Source: Limanda limanda (lineage: Eukaryota > Chordata > Actinopteri > Pleuronectiformes > Pleuronectidae). Taken from it: a stretch of DNA of 64,000 nucleotides. Location of the stretch: positions 20,103,523 through 20,167,522 of the forward strand of contig NC_083641.1 in assembly GCF_963576545.1 (NCBI RefSeq), in the 5' to 3' direction. The translations under genes were made by a program, and so were the position numbers. Positions within the stretch are counted from its first letter, which is position 1. Each line of letters starts with the position of its first letter. A model generated the notes under the pieces. That model saw nothing but the letters and a program-made list of their open reading frames with translations, was not told where the DNA came from and made no database searches. Shown piece after piece: positions 11,140 to 23,611 of the stretch.

Positions 11140-14100
11140 ATGACATCCATTCAGAGGTGGCCAGAACAAGGGTGGGCACTTTTACAGCTGCTGCTGGTGG
11201 CGTCTTTCTCTCAGGCTGAGGAGCCGCAGTGCAGGCCGAGGGGGGATCCTGAGAACCCTCTACTGTCAAAGGATGGGAACATAATGTTGGGGGGAATCTT
11301 CTCTTTCCACAGCAGCTGGAAAGACAGAGAGGAAACCTACACTCACAAACCATTGCCACTGGAGTGCACCAGGTAAATTATTCAGTAGAAATCTATAATA
11401 TGGAAAATATATACTGGAGGAAATGAATAGAGATAGAAAACAGGCTAAAAAAAGAATATGATCTTAGTAAGAAAATTCAAATTATGGTGTGTGCATTGAT
11501 ACCATCAGAGGCTTTCATTTAAACTGCTACAAGAAAATACAATTGTTGGACCAACTTGAAAAAAATGAACAGAAACAAAAATGGATTGCGTTTGTTCAAC
11601 TTATAGTCAGCAAGTTATATTCACACAATTCTTAATCAAAGTTTGAGGAAAAAAACTGCAACTGTAAAGTTGTCCATGCAATTTATTCAGGAAAGTGTAA
11701 CCATATCTTAACATAACTGTTTGCATTAAGTTTGACTTTCAGAGCGTTCCAGTATGCCCAGGCTATGCTTTTTGCCATCGAGGAGATAAATAACACCACA
11801 AATTTACTGCCTGGCATCTCTCTGGGATATAAAATGTACGATGCCTGTGGCTCCATCGCCAGAAGTGTGAGGGCTGCTCTGGCCTTGGCTAACGGTAACG
11901 ATGTTGTATCTGCCCCCTCCGCAACTCCGTGTACCAAACCTGCACAGGTGCAGGCCATCATGGGAGAAACCTCCTCCTCTCCTTCCATGGCTATATCTAC
12001 CGTGATCGGGCCATTTCATATCCCACTGGTGGGTACGTTTCTTAAATGTATAATGCTTGTGATCTTTTTTTATCATTTTTTAGCTGCTTAGAGTAAATTA
12101 GGATAGATTTTTTTTAATATATCTTTAGAGGTAATTTCTTTCTTCTTTTAGATCAGCCACTATGCTACCTGCGCTTGTCTAAGTGACAAAACCAAGTACC
12201 CGTCCTTCCTCAGAACAATACCCAGTGACTACTACCAGAGCAGAGCCCTGGCCCAGCTGGTCAAGCACTTTGGTTGGAGCTGGGTTGGAGCAATTAGAAC
12301 CAATGACGATTACGGAAATAGCGGCATGGCTACGTTCATAGAAAGTGCCCGACAGCTGGGCATCTGTCTGGAGTACTCTGTGTCTTTCTTCAGAACAGAC
12401 CCGCCCGACAAAATACTAAAGATAATCAACGTCATCAAGGCTTCCACCTCTAGGGTGATTATTGCTTTTCTCTCTGCCTTGGATATGGATGTGCTGATAC
12501 ATGAGCTGTCCCACCACAACCTGACTGGTTACCAGTGGGTGGGCAGCGAGGGCTGGATCCTTGATTCTCAAACTGCAGAAATGAATGGGCAACACATCCT
12601 GGACGGGGCCATAGGCCTGTCCATCCCCAAAGCACATGTCAGGGGCATGAGAGAGTTTATACTGAATGTGAAGCCACTCAATTCATCCGGTAATGAAATG
12701 TTTACAGAGTTCTGGGAGGCTTTATTCAGCTGTAAGTTCAAACATTCCACAGCGAAACAGAGAGAATGTACTGGGGGTGAAGATCTGACCCAAGTGCACA
12801 ACAGCTTCACTGACATGTCTCTCATGCCGATATTTAACAATGTCTACAAAGGAGTTTATGCCGTGGCTCATGCACTTCATAGCATTCTTGGCTGTAATGA
12901 AACATGTAACGACAAAGTGCAGCTCAATCCATTGACGGTGAGTTCTTACACAAGAGATAATGCTTCAACAGTTTCTTAGAAGCAGTCTCTCTTTGATAGA
13001 CATAGAGGATGTCCATTAACTATGATCTGTCTTCTTCAGATTTTACAGCGCATAAGAAGGATTCAGTTCAAAACAAAGGAAGGCGACAAGGTTTACTTTA
13101 ATGAAGATGGTGACCCAGCAGCAGAGTATGAAATCATAAACTGGCAGCGAGCAGAAAGCGGCTTTGTGGAGTTTGTCACAGTCGGTCTTTATGATGCGTC
13201 TTTACCTGCAGACAAACAGCTGAATCTGCACTATACGTCTTTAATCTGGGCACAGAACTCAAAACAGGTCAGTATATTCCTGCAGTATAATTGTGTAGTT
13301 GCACCAAAATGAATACAACTGAATGCACGTGTATTTCCTCAAAGTTGTTTTCTTCACGCAGGTGCCTGTGTCAGTTTGCAGTGACAATTGTCCCCCAGGA
13401 ACCAGGAAGGTTCTCCAGAAGGGAAAACCTGTCTGCTGCTTTGACTGTATAAGATGTGCAGAGGGAGAAATAAGCAACGTTGCAGGTCTAGTGATATATA
13501 TATATTTTTTTTCACTTTGCTGTTCCACAAATCAAAATTGTCAGAGTCCAGTCCAATCCTAACAAATGGCATTTATCTGTATTCTAATGTCGAAATCAGG
13601 TAAGGTTTCCTGGGGGAAAAAATGTGTAGTTTCTCTAGTAAAAATAAATGAAAAATAAATTTGTGAATTAAACATATCAAACAAAGCAAAGTGTCATACA
13701 TCACCTAAATATATTATATGCAGTTATAGCTTCAAGTCAAATTTGAAGACCCCATGTGAAAAGTGAATTAACAAAGTTATACCAATATGATTTGTGCAGT
13801 AATAAGCCTGAAACCTACGAATAATCTAGCATATCTGCGCATCTCCTTTTGGTTAGATGCTTGAAAAGAGGTCTGTGGCAATCACAAGCTGAATGTCTTT
13901 TTATTCTAAAACATTATACAACAGTAAATATCATGATTTTGTGAAAAGACAGTTGCTATAAGTGTCCAATGTCAGGGACTTAGTGTAGATACAATAAAAG
14001 AACAATGAAAATAAACGTATCTACTCGGTAAGTCACACCTGCTTTATTACTTTTCAGATTCTGTCTCCTGTGTGCAATGCCATCCTGAATTCTGGTCGAA

Positions 14101-14965
14101 TGAGGGAAGAGACGCCTGTGTGAAGAAAGAGGCAGAGTTTCTTTCGTATGAAGAAATTATGGGAGCGCTGCTCACCACGGCGTCCCTGTTTGGAACATGT
14201 ATGACCGCAGTCGTGGCACTCATCTTTTTCAGAAACAGGAAAACTCCCATCGTCAGGGCCAACAACTCCGAACTGAGCTTCCTGCTGCTCTTCTCCCTGA
14301 CTCTGTGCTTCCTGTGCTCCCTGAGCTTCATCGGCCGGCCCTCCGAGTGGTCCTGCATGCTGCGGCACACTACGTTCGGCGTCACCTTCGTCCTCTGCAT
14401 CTCTTGTGTCCTCGGGAAAACTATGGTGGTGTTAATGGCCTTCAGGGCGAGACTTCCAGGCAGAAATGTGATGAAATGGTTTGGTCCTGCACAGCAGAGG
14501 CTCAGTGTCCTAGGGTTCACTCTCATACAGGTTATTATATGCATCTTATGGTTGACAATTTCTCCTCCTTTCCCATTCAAGAACTTTGAAGAATTCAAGG
14601 ACAAAATCATCCTGGAGTGCGCGCTGGGCTCAGCTGTAGGATTCTGGGCCGTACTCGGGTATATCGGGGTTCTGGCCATTTTATGTTTCATTCTTGCTTT
14701 CCTGGCGCGGAAATTACCCGATAACTTTAACGAAGCCAAATTCATAACCTTCAGCATGTTGATATTCTGCACAGTCTGGATCACTTTTATTCCAGCCTAT
14801 GTCAGCTCTCCTGGGAAGTTCAGTGTAGCAGTGGAAATCTTTGCTATTTTGGCCTCAAGTTTTGGACTCCTTATTTGTATTTTTATTCCAAAATGTTATA
14901 TTATCTTATATAAACCGGAGAAGAATACAAAGAAGAATATTATGGGGAAGGTGGAACTAAAATAA
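11140..14965 (+). CDS. Array gene 2: OlfC / V2R-like receptor, 854 aa, intact
   Basis: Exons 11140-11372, 11743-12028, 12152-12937, 13040-13267, 13362-13485 and 14058-14965. It has the same exon sizes, domains and pocket residues as gene 1. Distinguishing residues: AFQYAQ at the exon 2 start, FLSALDMD and GWILDSQ in the flytrap domain, IRRIQ and LHYTS in exon 4, CSDNCPPG in the Cys-rich linker, and TTFGVTF and FCTVW in the 7TM exon. In exons 3, 4 and part of 6 it groups with gene 3 (LSALDMD, HSTAK, IRRIQ, FCTVW), although the two promoters differ in transposon content. Intron 3 holds an in-frame stop, so the exon 3-4 read-through possible in genes 1 and 3 is closed. Confidence 0.93.
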
Positions 14966-15684
14966 ATAGAATGGCACACAGTAAAGCACCTTACTCCAAC
15001 AAGACCCAATTGTCCTATTAAATCCATTATGCAGAACTCATAGATATCAGTCTTCTTAATATGCATGATTTATTTTTTATCAAGATCCATAAATCGTTCC
15101 CTGGTGAAACTGTGAAAATGTTGAAAAATACCCCATCCGGCAATGTTAAGAAAGTAAAAAAGTCCTCCTGCTCTGTATCCACACTAACATGTAATGGGTT
15201 CTTTCTTGACCCATACCGCATGATTTCACCAAGTTTCGTATAAATCCATCGGGTAGTTTTAGGGTAATCTTGCTCACAAACAAACAAAAGCAACAATCTA
15301 AAGTGTGGTCGCAATATGTTCTCATGCCATCATTGTTTCTACATAATAACTGTCAAATAAACAACTCTATTCTGTATTCAATATCGTACTGTATATCATT
15401 TATACAATTTTGTTTAAAGTATGTTACACTTCGCCAAATGCTTCTGTTGATGGAGACTGAATATTTGTTATAAAGAAGCTATTATACAGTTATAAGAAGG
15501 AGCCTCTCAGAAGTAATTTTTAAACAACTTTATATACAGTAACCTTTATCATTCTGTTCGATGCAAATGTAAATTGTATTACTTATCACAAAATATTAAA
15601 ACGAAGTTTATTTAAAAATGGGGGGGGGGGGAGTTGCACATATGTGAATGCTCATATCTGGAACACACATAAATATACTTCAAA
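14966..15684. other. Spacer: 3' flank of gene 2
   Basis: No gene is seen. It is nearly identical to the flank of gene 1, including the dispersed-repeat tail (about 15068-15296), an AATAAA that overlaps the stop codon, a downstream AATAAA about 390 bp past the stop, and a poly-G run near 15620. Confidence 0.5.
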
Positions 15685-18600
15685 AATAAAGAATGGCCCA
15701 CGGGCCGTTCTTTATTTTGACTCCTGCCTGCCGAACTTGTCCAAATAGTATTATCATTATTATTATTAATACTTTTTTGTTGTTGTTGTGTTTTTTTGTT
15801 TTTATATTAATTCAACAACCAAAGCAAATTCCAGTTAGGTGTAAACCTACTTGGCAATAAATACATACTGATTCTGAAATAAAATGTTACCTTTCTCCTG
15901 TAATGCCCCCTTTTCCCCATTAGATGGCGCATTTTGACCGGGAGTGTGGTGTATAGGGCTCGAAAGGGCATATGATCTCCCGTCACTTTTTCGCTTTGCC
16001 CTGCGAGCCCTTCTATCAAATGAGCAGATCAAGGAAATGAAAAGTGGACAATGAGTGCCAAGTGTTTAACACGGAGTGGACAACAAAATACGTTTTCACT
16101 GAAGTCCAATCGAAGGCTGTATGCCTGATGTGCCGAGAAACTGTCGCAGTTTTCAAGGAGTACAACATCAGCCGTCACTTTGCTACGAAGCATGCTAACT
16201 ACGCCACCAAGCAGTCAACGCAAGAAGGGGCGGCTAATTTACAGATTCAGCAACATTTCTTTCACCGACAAACTGCGATTCAAGAGTCAACTACCAAGGC
16301 AAGTTTTTTGGTGGCATTCGAAATAGCAAAGGCTAGCAAGCCTTCCTGCGAAGGCGAGTTTGTAAAAGAATGCCTGGTACAGACAGCAGAGATCTTGTGT
16401 CCAGAGATCAAAGGCAAATTTGAAAAAGTCAGTTTATCACGCAGGACTGTGACTCACCGTGTGGAGCTGATTGATGAAAATATAGCCAGCCAATTAAAAA
16501 AAAAAGTCTGATTCCTTTCAGTTATATTCAAAAGCACTGGATGAAAGTAAGGACGTAAAAGACATTGCTCAGCTCCTCATTTTTTCCGAGGCATTGACGA
16601 CAGTTTTGCGATAAAAGAGTAGTTTTTGACCATGGAGTCAATGAAAGGAGCAACGTGGGGAGAGGACTGGTATAACCAGGTGTCTGCTGTCATCGAAAGA
16701 ATGAAGCTACCTTGGAGTAAACCTGTCAATGTCACAACAGATGGATCGCCAAATGTAACTGGAAAAAATGTTGGGCTGCTGAAAATAATCCAGGATAAAG
16801 TGAAAGAGGAAAACCCTGACAAGGATCTTATTTTCCATCATCCATCAGGAATCCCTGTGTAAGTCTGTATTGCAGCTTAATCATGTCGCGAATCCAGTCG
16901 AAAAACTTGTAAACTTTATACGAGCAAGGGGACTTCAGCACCATCAGTTTATTATGTTCCTGGAGGAAACTGATGCAGATCATCAGGACTTGCTGTACCG
17001 CTCTCGTGTCCACTGGTTAAGTTTGGGGAAAGTGTTGCAACGAGTGTGGTAGCTGAAAGAGGACATCATCATATTTTTGGAGTTGATGGGGAAATCTGAC
17101 GAGTTCCCTGAGCTAAGTGACAAGAACTGGACTTGTGACTTTGCGTTTGCTGTGGACATATTTTCACACATGAATGAGCTGAATGTGAAACTGCAGGGGA
17201 AAGATCAGTTTGTTCACGACATGTACAAACATGTGAAAGCCTTCAAATCAAAGCTCACTTTGTTTTTCCAGACAAATTGTGAACAAATCTTTCTCTCATT
17301 TCCCCACACTTGCCATGCAGGAAGAGGCACCGCGAAACACCAAAAAATACAGCAAATCACTTGAAGACCTGCACGCAGAATTCTGCCGTAGGTTCTGATT
17401 TTGAAAAAGCATTGAACAGTCACTTCAGCTGGTGTCCTGTCCCCTGTCACAGGACCCTGAAACAGCACCACAGGAGCTGCAGTTGGAACTGATAGATCTT
17501 CAGTCTGACTCCGTCCTAAAGGAGAAGTTCAACTCTGTTAAACTGAATGACTTTTCTGCTTCACTTAACAGAGCCACGTTTCCAAACCTCCGGAGGACTA
17601 CACAGAAGATGCTGACTTCGTTTGGCTCAAATTATGTGTGTGAGCAGACATTCAGCGTCATGAACGCCAACAAAGCCCGTCACAGATCAAAGTTAAGGGA
17701 TCAGCACCTCAGATCTTTCCTGAGAATTGCCACAACCAAAATAACTCCAGACCTGGATGCACTGGCAAAAATGGGAGATCAACATTACTGTTCCCACTGA
17801 AACTGAGAGTGATGATGTGTTGCTGCAGTGACCTTGGAGCCAAATCTCCGACAAACAGCCTGCATGGCTGCTGTAACCTGTTAATGTAGATAATAAAGAT
17901 GTTCAAGTGAGTAATTGGTTTGGGCGCAGGCCTCACATGTTTTCATAATGTTTGATCAGTCACGTCACGACATGTTTTTGTATTGTTCATGTTCGTGAAA
18001 TTTGTAAAATTGCCTTGCAGATAAATGCTTTGCTACCTGTTAAAGGCCAAATCCTTTCATGTAATGATTTTTACATGTCTTTTATATAAGTTCTCACAAA
18101 CACTCCATCCATCTGTTCCTGGCCCGGAACTCTCTGTCAAATTTTAGAACCCATTGTGGCCCGCGAGCAGAGGTGTCCTTACTTAAGTAGAAATTTTGGG
18201 TATCTATACTTTACTGGAGTATTTATTTTTCAGACGACTTTTTACTTCTACTCCTTACATTTTCATGCAAGTATCTGTACTTTCTACTGCTTACATTTTA
18301 AAAATAGCCTCGTTACCCGATTTAATTTTGGCACACAACCGCACCGGAAGGTTCCGAAAAAGGAGAGCAAAACCAGAGCTGCGTGCGGCATGCGCCACGC
18401 CCCGCCTCCGCTGACCCGCCTCGCTGTCGGGTCCGTCGGCCATCAGGGCAGGCCGGCAAAGGCGCACGGAGGTGGGGTTCAGAAGAGAAGGAGGCACCGC
18501 ACGGTCGTGGACAGGGCTCAGAGGAGTGGAGGAGACAGAAAAAGAGAAGGGGGGCGAGCACTCGCGTGCCAACCCACACACACCCCGGCCTCATAATGGC

Positions 18601-18897
18601 CTTTAGAAAACTGTTTTTTTTGGAGGAGGTGGGGTAGTGCACTATAGGCCCCTGAGACGTGGCTTAAGAGTTTGTCCTTAGTGGAAAAAAATGTCCCCTT
18701 ACATTACTATTACTTTTATACTTTAAGTAGTTTTGAAACCAGTACTTTTACACTTTTACTTAAGTAAAAAGCTTGAGTTGATACTTCAACTTCTACAAAA
18801 GTATTTTTAAACCCTAGTATCTATACTTCTACTTGAGTAATGAATGTGAATACTTTTGACACCTCTGCCCGCGAGTCAAAAAGTTTGCCCACCTCTG
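15685..18897 (+). mobile_element. hAT copy B (GTF2IRD2-like transposase), dead
   Basis: Coding remnants run from the ATG at 16020 to the stop at 17798-17800. Lesions: a stop at codon 7 (TGA at 16038), the 8-nt deletion near 16835 also seen in copies A, C and D, a frameshift around the poly-A near 16500, a TAG near 17050, and the shared frameshift near 17395. The zinc-finger block and the C-terminal dimerisation block (YVCEQTFSVMN) remain readable. Its 3' untranslated part is split by the 700-bp hAT at 18168-18867, and the right terminus resumes at 18868-18897. Confidence 0.85.
18168..18867. mobile_element. 700-bp non-autonomous hAT element with CCCGCGAG target duplication
   Basis: The left tip CAGAGGTGTCC and right tip GACACCTCTG form short terminal inverted repeats. 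The flanks 18160-18167 and 18868-18875 are both CCCGCGAG, the 8-bp duplication expected for hAT. The uninterrupted site in front of gene 2 confirms the insertion. The interior has mirrored TACTTAAGTA-type AT-rich arms and a central GC-rich block (about 18371-18590) with no obvious coding capacity. Confidence 0.93.
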
Positions 18898-18954
18898 GGC
18901 TAAGCTCTTCTCGTCTTTTGGCACCTCCCTCCTCTTGCCCCACCTTGCAGGTCC

Positions 18955-19070
18955 AAAGCAATGAGTCATCACTGTTCGGGTATAAAAAATGTATAAATAC
19001 CAGTGCAAAGCCTCTGATTTAAACTGTGGCACATGTGACGCCACCAAGTGGTTTATTTCTCTAAGGCAGA
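18955..19070 (+). promoter_or_regulatory. Core promoter of gene 3
   Basis: TATA box at 18981-18988, 90 bp before the ATG. The upstream AP-1-like motif is TGAGTCA, as in genes 1 and 4, the other two units that carry the 700-bp hAT. Confidence 0.65.
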
Positions 19071-22000
19071 ATGACGTCCATTCAGAGGTGGTCAGAACAA
19101 GGGTGGGCACTTTTACAGCTGCTGCTGGTGGCGTCTTTCTCTCAGGCTGAGGAGCCACAGTGCAGGCAGAGGGGGGATCCTGAGAACCCTCTACTGTCAA
19201 AGGATGGGGACATAATGTTGGGGGGAATCTTCTCTTTCCACAGCAGCTGGAAAGACAGAGAGGAAACCTACACTCACAAACCATTGCCACTGGAGTGCAC
19301 CAGGTAAATTATTCAGTAGAAATCTATAATATGGAAAATATATACAGGAGGAAATGAATAGAGATAGAAAACAGGCTTAAAAAAAATATGATCGAAGTAA
19401 GAAAATTCAAATTATGTTGTGTGCATTGATACCATCAGAGGCTTTCATTTAAACTGCTACAAGAAAATACAATTGCTGGACCAACTTGAAAAAAATGAAC
19501 AGAAACAAAAATTAATTGCGTTTGTTCAACTTATAGTCAGCAAGTTATATTCACACAATTCCTTATTAAAGTTTGAGAAAAAAAAACTGCAACTGTAAAG
19601 TTGTCCATGCATTCCATTCAGGAAAGTGTTACCATATCTTAACCTAACTGTTTGCATTAAGTTTGACTTTCAGAGCATTCCAGTTTGCCCAGGCTATGCT
19701 TTTTGCCATCGAGGAGATTAATAACACTACAAATTTACTGCCTGGCATCTCTCTGGGATATAAAATGTACGATGCCTGTGGCTCCATCGCCAGAAGTGTG
19801 AGGGCTGCTCTGGCCATGGCTAACGGTAACGATGTTGTATCTGCCCCCTCCGCAACACCGTGTACCAAACCTGCACAGGTGCAGGCCATCATGGGAGAAA
19901 CCTCCTCCTCTCCTTCCATTGCTATAGCTACCGTCATCGGGCCATTTCATATCCCACTGGTGGGTACGTTTCTTAAATGTATAATGCTTGTGATCTTTTT
20001 TTATCATTTTTTAGCTGCTTAGAGTAAATTAAGATAGATTTTTTTTAATATATCTTTAGAGGTTATTTCTTTCTTCTTTTAGATCAGCCACTATGCTACC
20101 TGCGCTTGTCTAAGTGACAAAACCAAGTACCCGTCCTTCCTCAGAACAATACCCAGTGACTACTACCAGAGCAGAGCCCTGGCCCAGCTGGTCAAGCACT
20201 TTGGTTGGAGCTGGGTTGGAGCCATTAGAACCAATGACGATTACGGAAATAGCGGCATGGCTACGTTCACAGAAAGTGCCCGACAGCTGGGCATCTGTCT
20301 TGAGTACTCTGTGTCTTTCTTCAGAACAGACCCGCCCGACAAAATACTAAAGATAATCAACGTCATCAAGGCTTCCACCTCTAGGGTGATTATAGCTTTT
20401 CTCTCTGCCTTGGATATGGATGTGCTGATACATGAGCTGTCCCACCACAACCTGACTGGTTACCAGTGGGTGGGCAGCGAGGGCTGGATCCTTGATTCTC
20501 AAACTGCAGAAATGAATGGGCATCACATCCTGTACGGGGCCATAGGCCTGTCCATCCCCAAAGCACATGTCAGGGGCATGACAGAGTTCATAATGAATGT
20601 GAAGCCGCTCAATTCATCCGGTAATGAAATGTTTACAGAGTTCTGGGAGGCTTTATTCAGCTGTAAGTTCAAACATTCCACAGCGAAGCAGAGAGAATGT
20701 ACTGGGGGTGAAGATCTGACCCAAGTGCACAACAGCTTCACTGACATGTCTCTTATGCCGATATTTAACAATGTCTACAAAGGAGTTTATGCCGTGGCTC
20801 ATGCACTTCATAGCATTCTTGGCTGTAATGAAACATGTAACGACAAAGTGCAGCTCAATCCATTGACGGTGAGTTCTTACACAAGAGATAATGCTTCCAC
20901 AGTTTCTTATAAGCAGTCTCTCTTTGATAGACATAGAGGATGTCCATTAACTATGATCTGTCTTCTTCAGATTTTACAGCGCATAAGAAGGATTCAGTTC
21001 AAAACAAAGGAAGGAGACAAGGTTTACTTTAATGAAGATGGTGACCGAGCAGCAGAGTATGAAATCATAAACTGGCAGCGAGCAGAAAGCGGCTTTGTGG
21101 AGTTTGTCACAGTCGGTCTTTATGATGCGTCTTTACCTGCAGACAAACAGCTGAATCTGCACTATACGTCTTTAATCTGGGCACAGAACTCAAAACAGGT
21201 CAGTATATTCCTGCAGTATAATTGTGTAGTTGCACCAAAATGAATACAACTGAATGCACGTGTATTTCCTCAAAGTTGTTTTCTTCATGCAGGTGCCTGT
21301 GTCAGTTTGCAGTGAGAATTGTCCCCCAGGAACCAGGAAGGTTCTCCAGAAGGGAAAACCTGTCTGCTGCTTTGACTGTATAAGATGTGCAGAGGGAGAA
21401 ATAAGCAACGTTGCAGGTTTAGTGATATATATATATTTTTTTTTCACTTTGCTGTTCCACAAATCAAAGTTGTCAGAGTCCAGACCAATCCTCACAAATG
21501 GCATTTATCTGTATTCTAATGTCCAAATCAGATAAGGTTTCCTGGGGCAGAAAATGTGTAGTTTCTCTAATAAAAATAAATGAAAAATAAATTTGTGAAT
21601 TAAACATATCAAACAAAGCAAAGTGTCATACATCACCTAAATATATTATATGCAGTTATAGCGTCAAGTCAAATTTGAAGACCCCATGTGAAAAGTGAAT
21701 TAACAAAGTTATACCAATATGAATTGTGCAGTGCTAAGCTTGAAACCTACGAATAATCTAGCATATCTGCGCATCTCCTTTTGGTTAGATGCCTGAAAAG
21801 AGGTCTGTGGCAATCACAAGCTGAATGTCTTTTTATTCTAAAACATAAAATACAACAGTAAATATCATGATTTTTTGAAAAGACAGTTGCTATAAGTGGC
21901 CAATGTCAGGGACTTAGTGTAGATGCAATAAAAGAACAATGAAAATAAACGTATCTACTTGGTAAGTCACACCTGCTTTATTACTTTTCAGATTCTGTCT

Positions 22001-22899
22001 CCTGTGTGCGATGCGATCCTGAATTCTGGTCGAATGAGGGAAGAGACGCCTGTGTGAAGAAAGAGGCAGAGTTTCTTTCGTATAAAGAAATTATGGGAGC
22101 GCTGCTCACCACGGCGTCCCTGTTTGGAACATGTATGACTGCAGTCGTGGCACTCATCTTTTTCAGAAACAGGAAAACTCCCATCGTCAGGGCCAACAAC
22201 TCCGAACTGAGCTTCCTGCTGCTCTTCTCCCTGACTCTGTGCTTCCTGTGCTCCCTGAGCTTCATCGGCCGGCCCTCCGAGTGGTCCTGCATGCTGCGGC
22301 ACACTGCATTCGGCATCACCTTCGTCCTCTGCATCTCTTGTGTCCTCGGGAAAACTATGGTGGTGTTAATGGCCTTCAGGGCGAGACTTCCAGGCAGAAA
22401 TGTGATGAAATGGTTTGGTCCTGCACAGCAGAGGCTCAGTGTTCTAGGGTTCACTCTCATACAGGTTATTATATGCATCTTATGGTTGACAATTTCTCCC
22501 CCTTTCCCATTCAAGAACTTTGAAGAATTCAAGGACAAAATCATCCTGGAGTGCGCGCTGGGCTCAGCTGTAGGATTCTGGGCCGTACTCGGGTATATCG
22601 GGATTCTGGCCATTTTATGTTTCATTCTTGCTTTCCTGGCGCGGAAATTACCCGATAACTTTAACGAAGCCAAATTCATAACCTTCAGCATGTTGATATT
22701 CTGCACAGTCTGGATCACTTTTATTCCAGCCTATGTCAGCTCTCCTGGGAAGTTCAGTGTAGCAGTGGAAATCTTTGCTATTTTGGCCTCAAGTTTTGGA
22801 CTCCTTATTTGTATTTTTATTCCAAAATGTTATATTATCTTATATAAACCGGAGAGGAATACAAAGAAGAATATTATGGGGAAGGTGGAACTAAAATAA
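19071..22899 (+). CDS. Array gene 3: OlfC / V2R-like receptor, 854 aa, intact
   Basis: Exons 19071-19303, 19674-19959, 20083-20868, 20971-21198, 21293-21416 and 21992-22899. Domain plan as in gene 1. Distinguishing residues: ALAMANG in exon 2, HHILYGA (Asp to Tyr) and MTEFIMNVK in the flytrap domain, DGDRAAEYE (Pro to Arg) in exon 4, CVRCDPEFW in the Cys-rich linker, and KPERNTKK in the tail. Exon 3 is closest to gene 2, while exon 1 and the promoter side are closest to gene 4. Intron 3 is 102 nt with no in-frame stop, so exons 3 and 4 would stay in frame if it were retained. Confidence 0.93.
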
Positions 22900-23611
22900 A
22901 AAGAAAGGCACACAGTAAAGAACCTTACTCCAACAAGACCCAATTGTCCTATTAAATCCATTATGCAGAACTCATAGATATCAGTCTTCTTAATATGCAT
23001 GATTTATTTTTTATCAAGAACCATAAATCGTTCCCTGGTGAAACTGTGAAAATGTTGAAAAATACCCCATCCGGCAATGTTAAGAAAGTAAAAAAGTCCT
23101 CCTGCTCTGTATCCACACTAACATGTAATGGGTTCTTTCTTGACCCATACCGCATGATTTCACCAAGTTTCGTATAAATCCATCGGGTAGTTTTAGGGTA
23201 ATCTTGCTCACAAACAAACAAAAGCAACAATCTAAAGTGTGGTCTCAATATGTTCTCATGCCATCATTGTTTCTACATAATAACTGTCAAATAAACAACT
23301 CTATTCTGTATTCAATATTGTACTGTATATCATTGATACAATTTTGTTTAAAGTATGTTACACTTCGCCAAATGCTTCTGTTGATGGAGCTGAATATTTG
23401 TTATAAAGAAGCTATTATACAGTTATAAGAAGGAGCCTCTCAGAAGTAATTTTTAATTAACTTTATATACAGTAACCTTTATCATTCTGTTTGATGCAAA
23501 TGTAAATTGTATTACTTATCACAAAATATTAAAACAAATTTTTTTTTAAATGGGGGGAAGTTGCACATATGTGAATTTTCTTATCTGAAACACACATGAA
23601 TAAACTTTAAA
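22900..23611. other. Spacer: 3' flank of gene 3
   Basis: No gene is seen. Same flank as genes 1 and 2, with the dispersed-repeat tail at about 23002-23232. Confidence 0.5.
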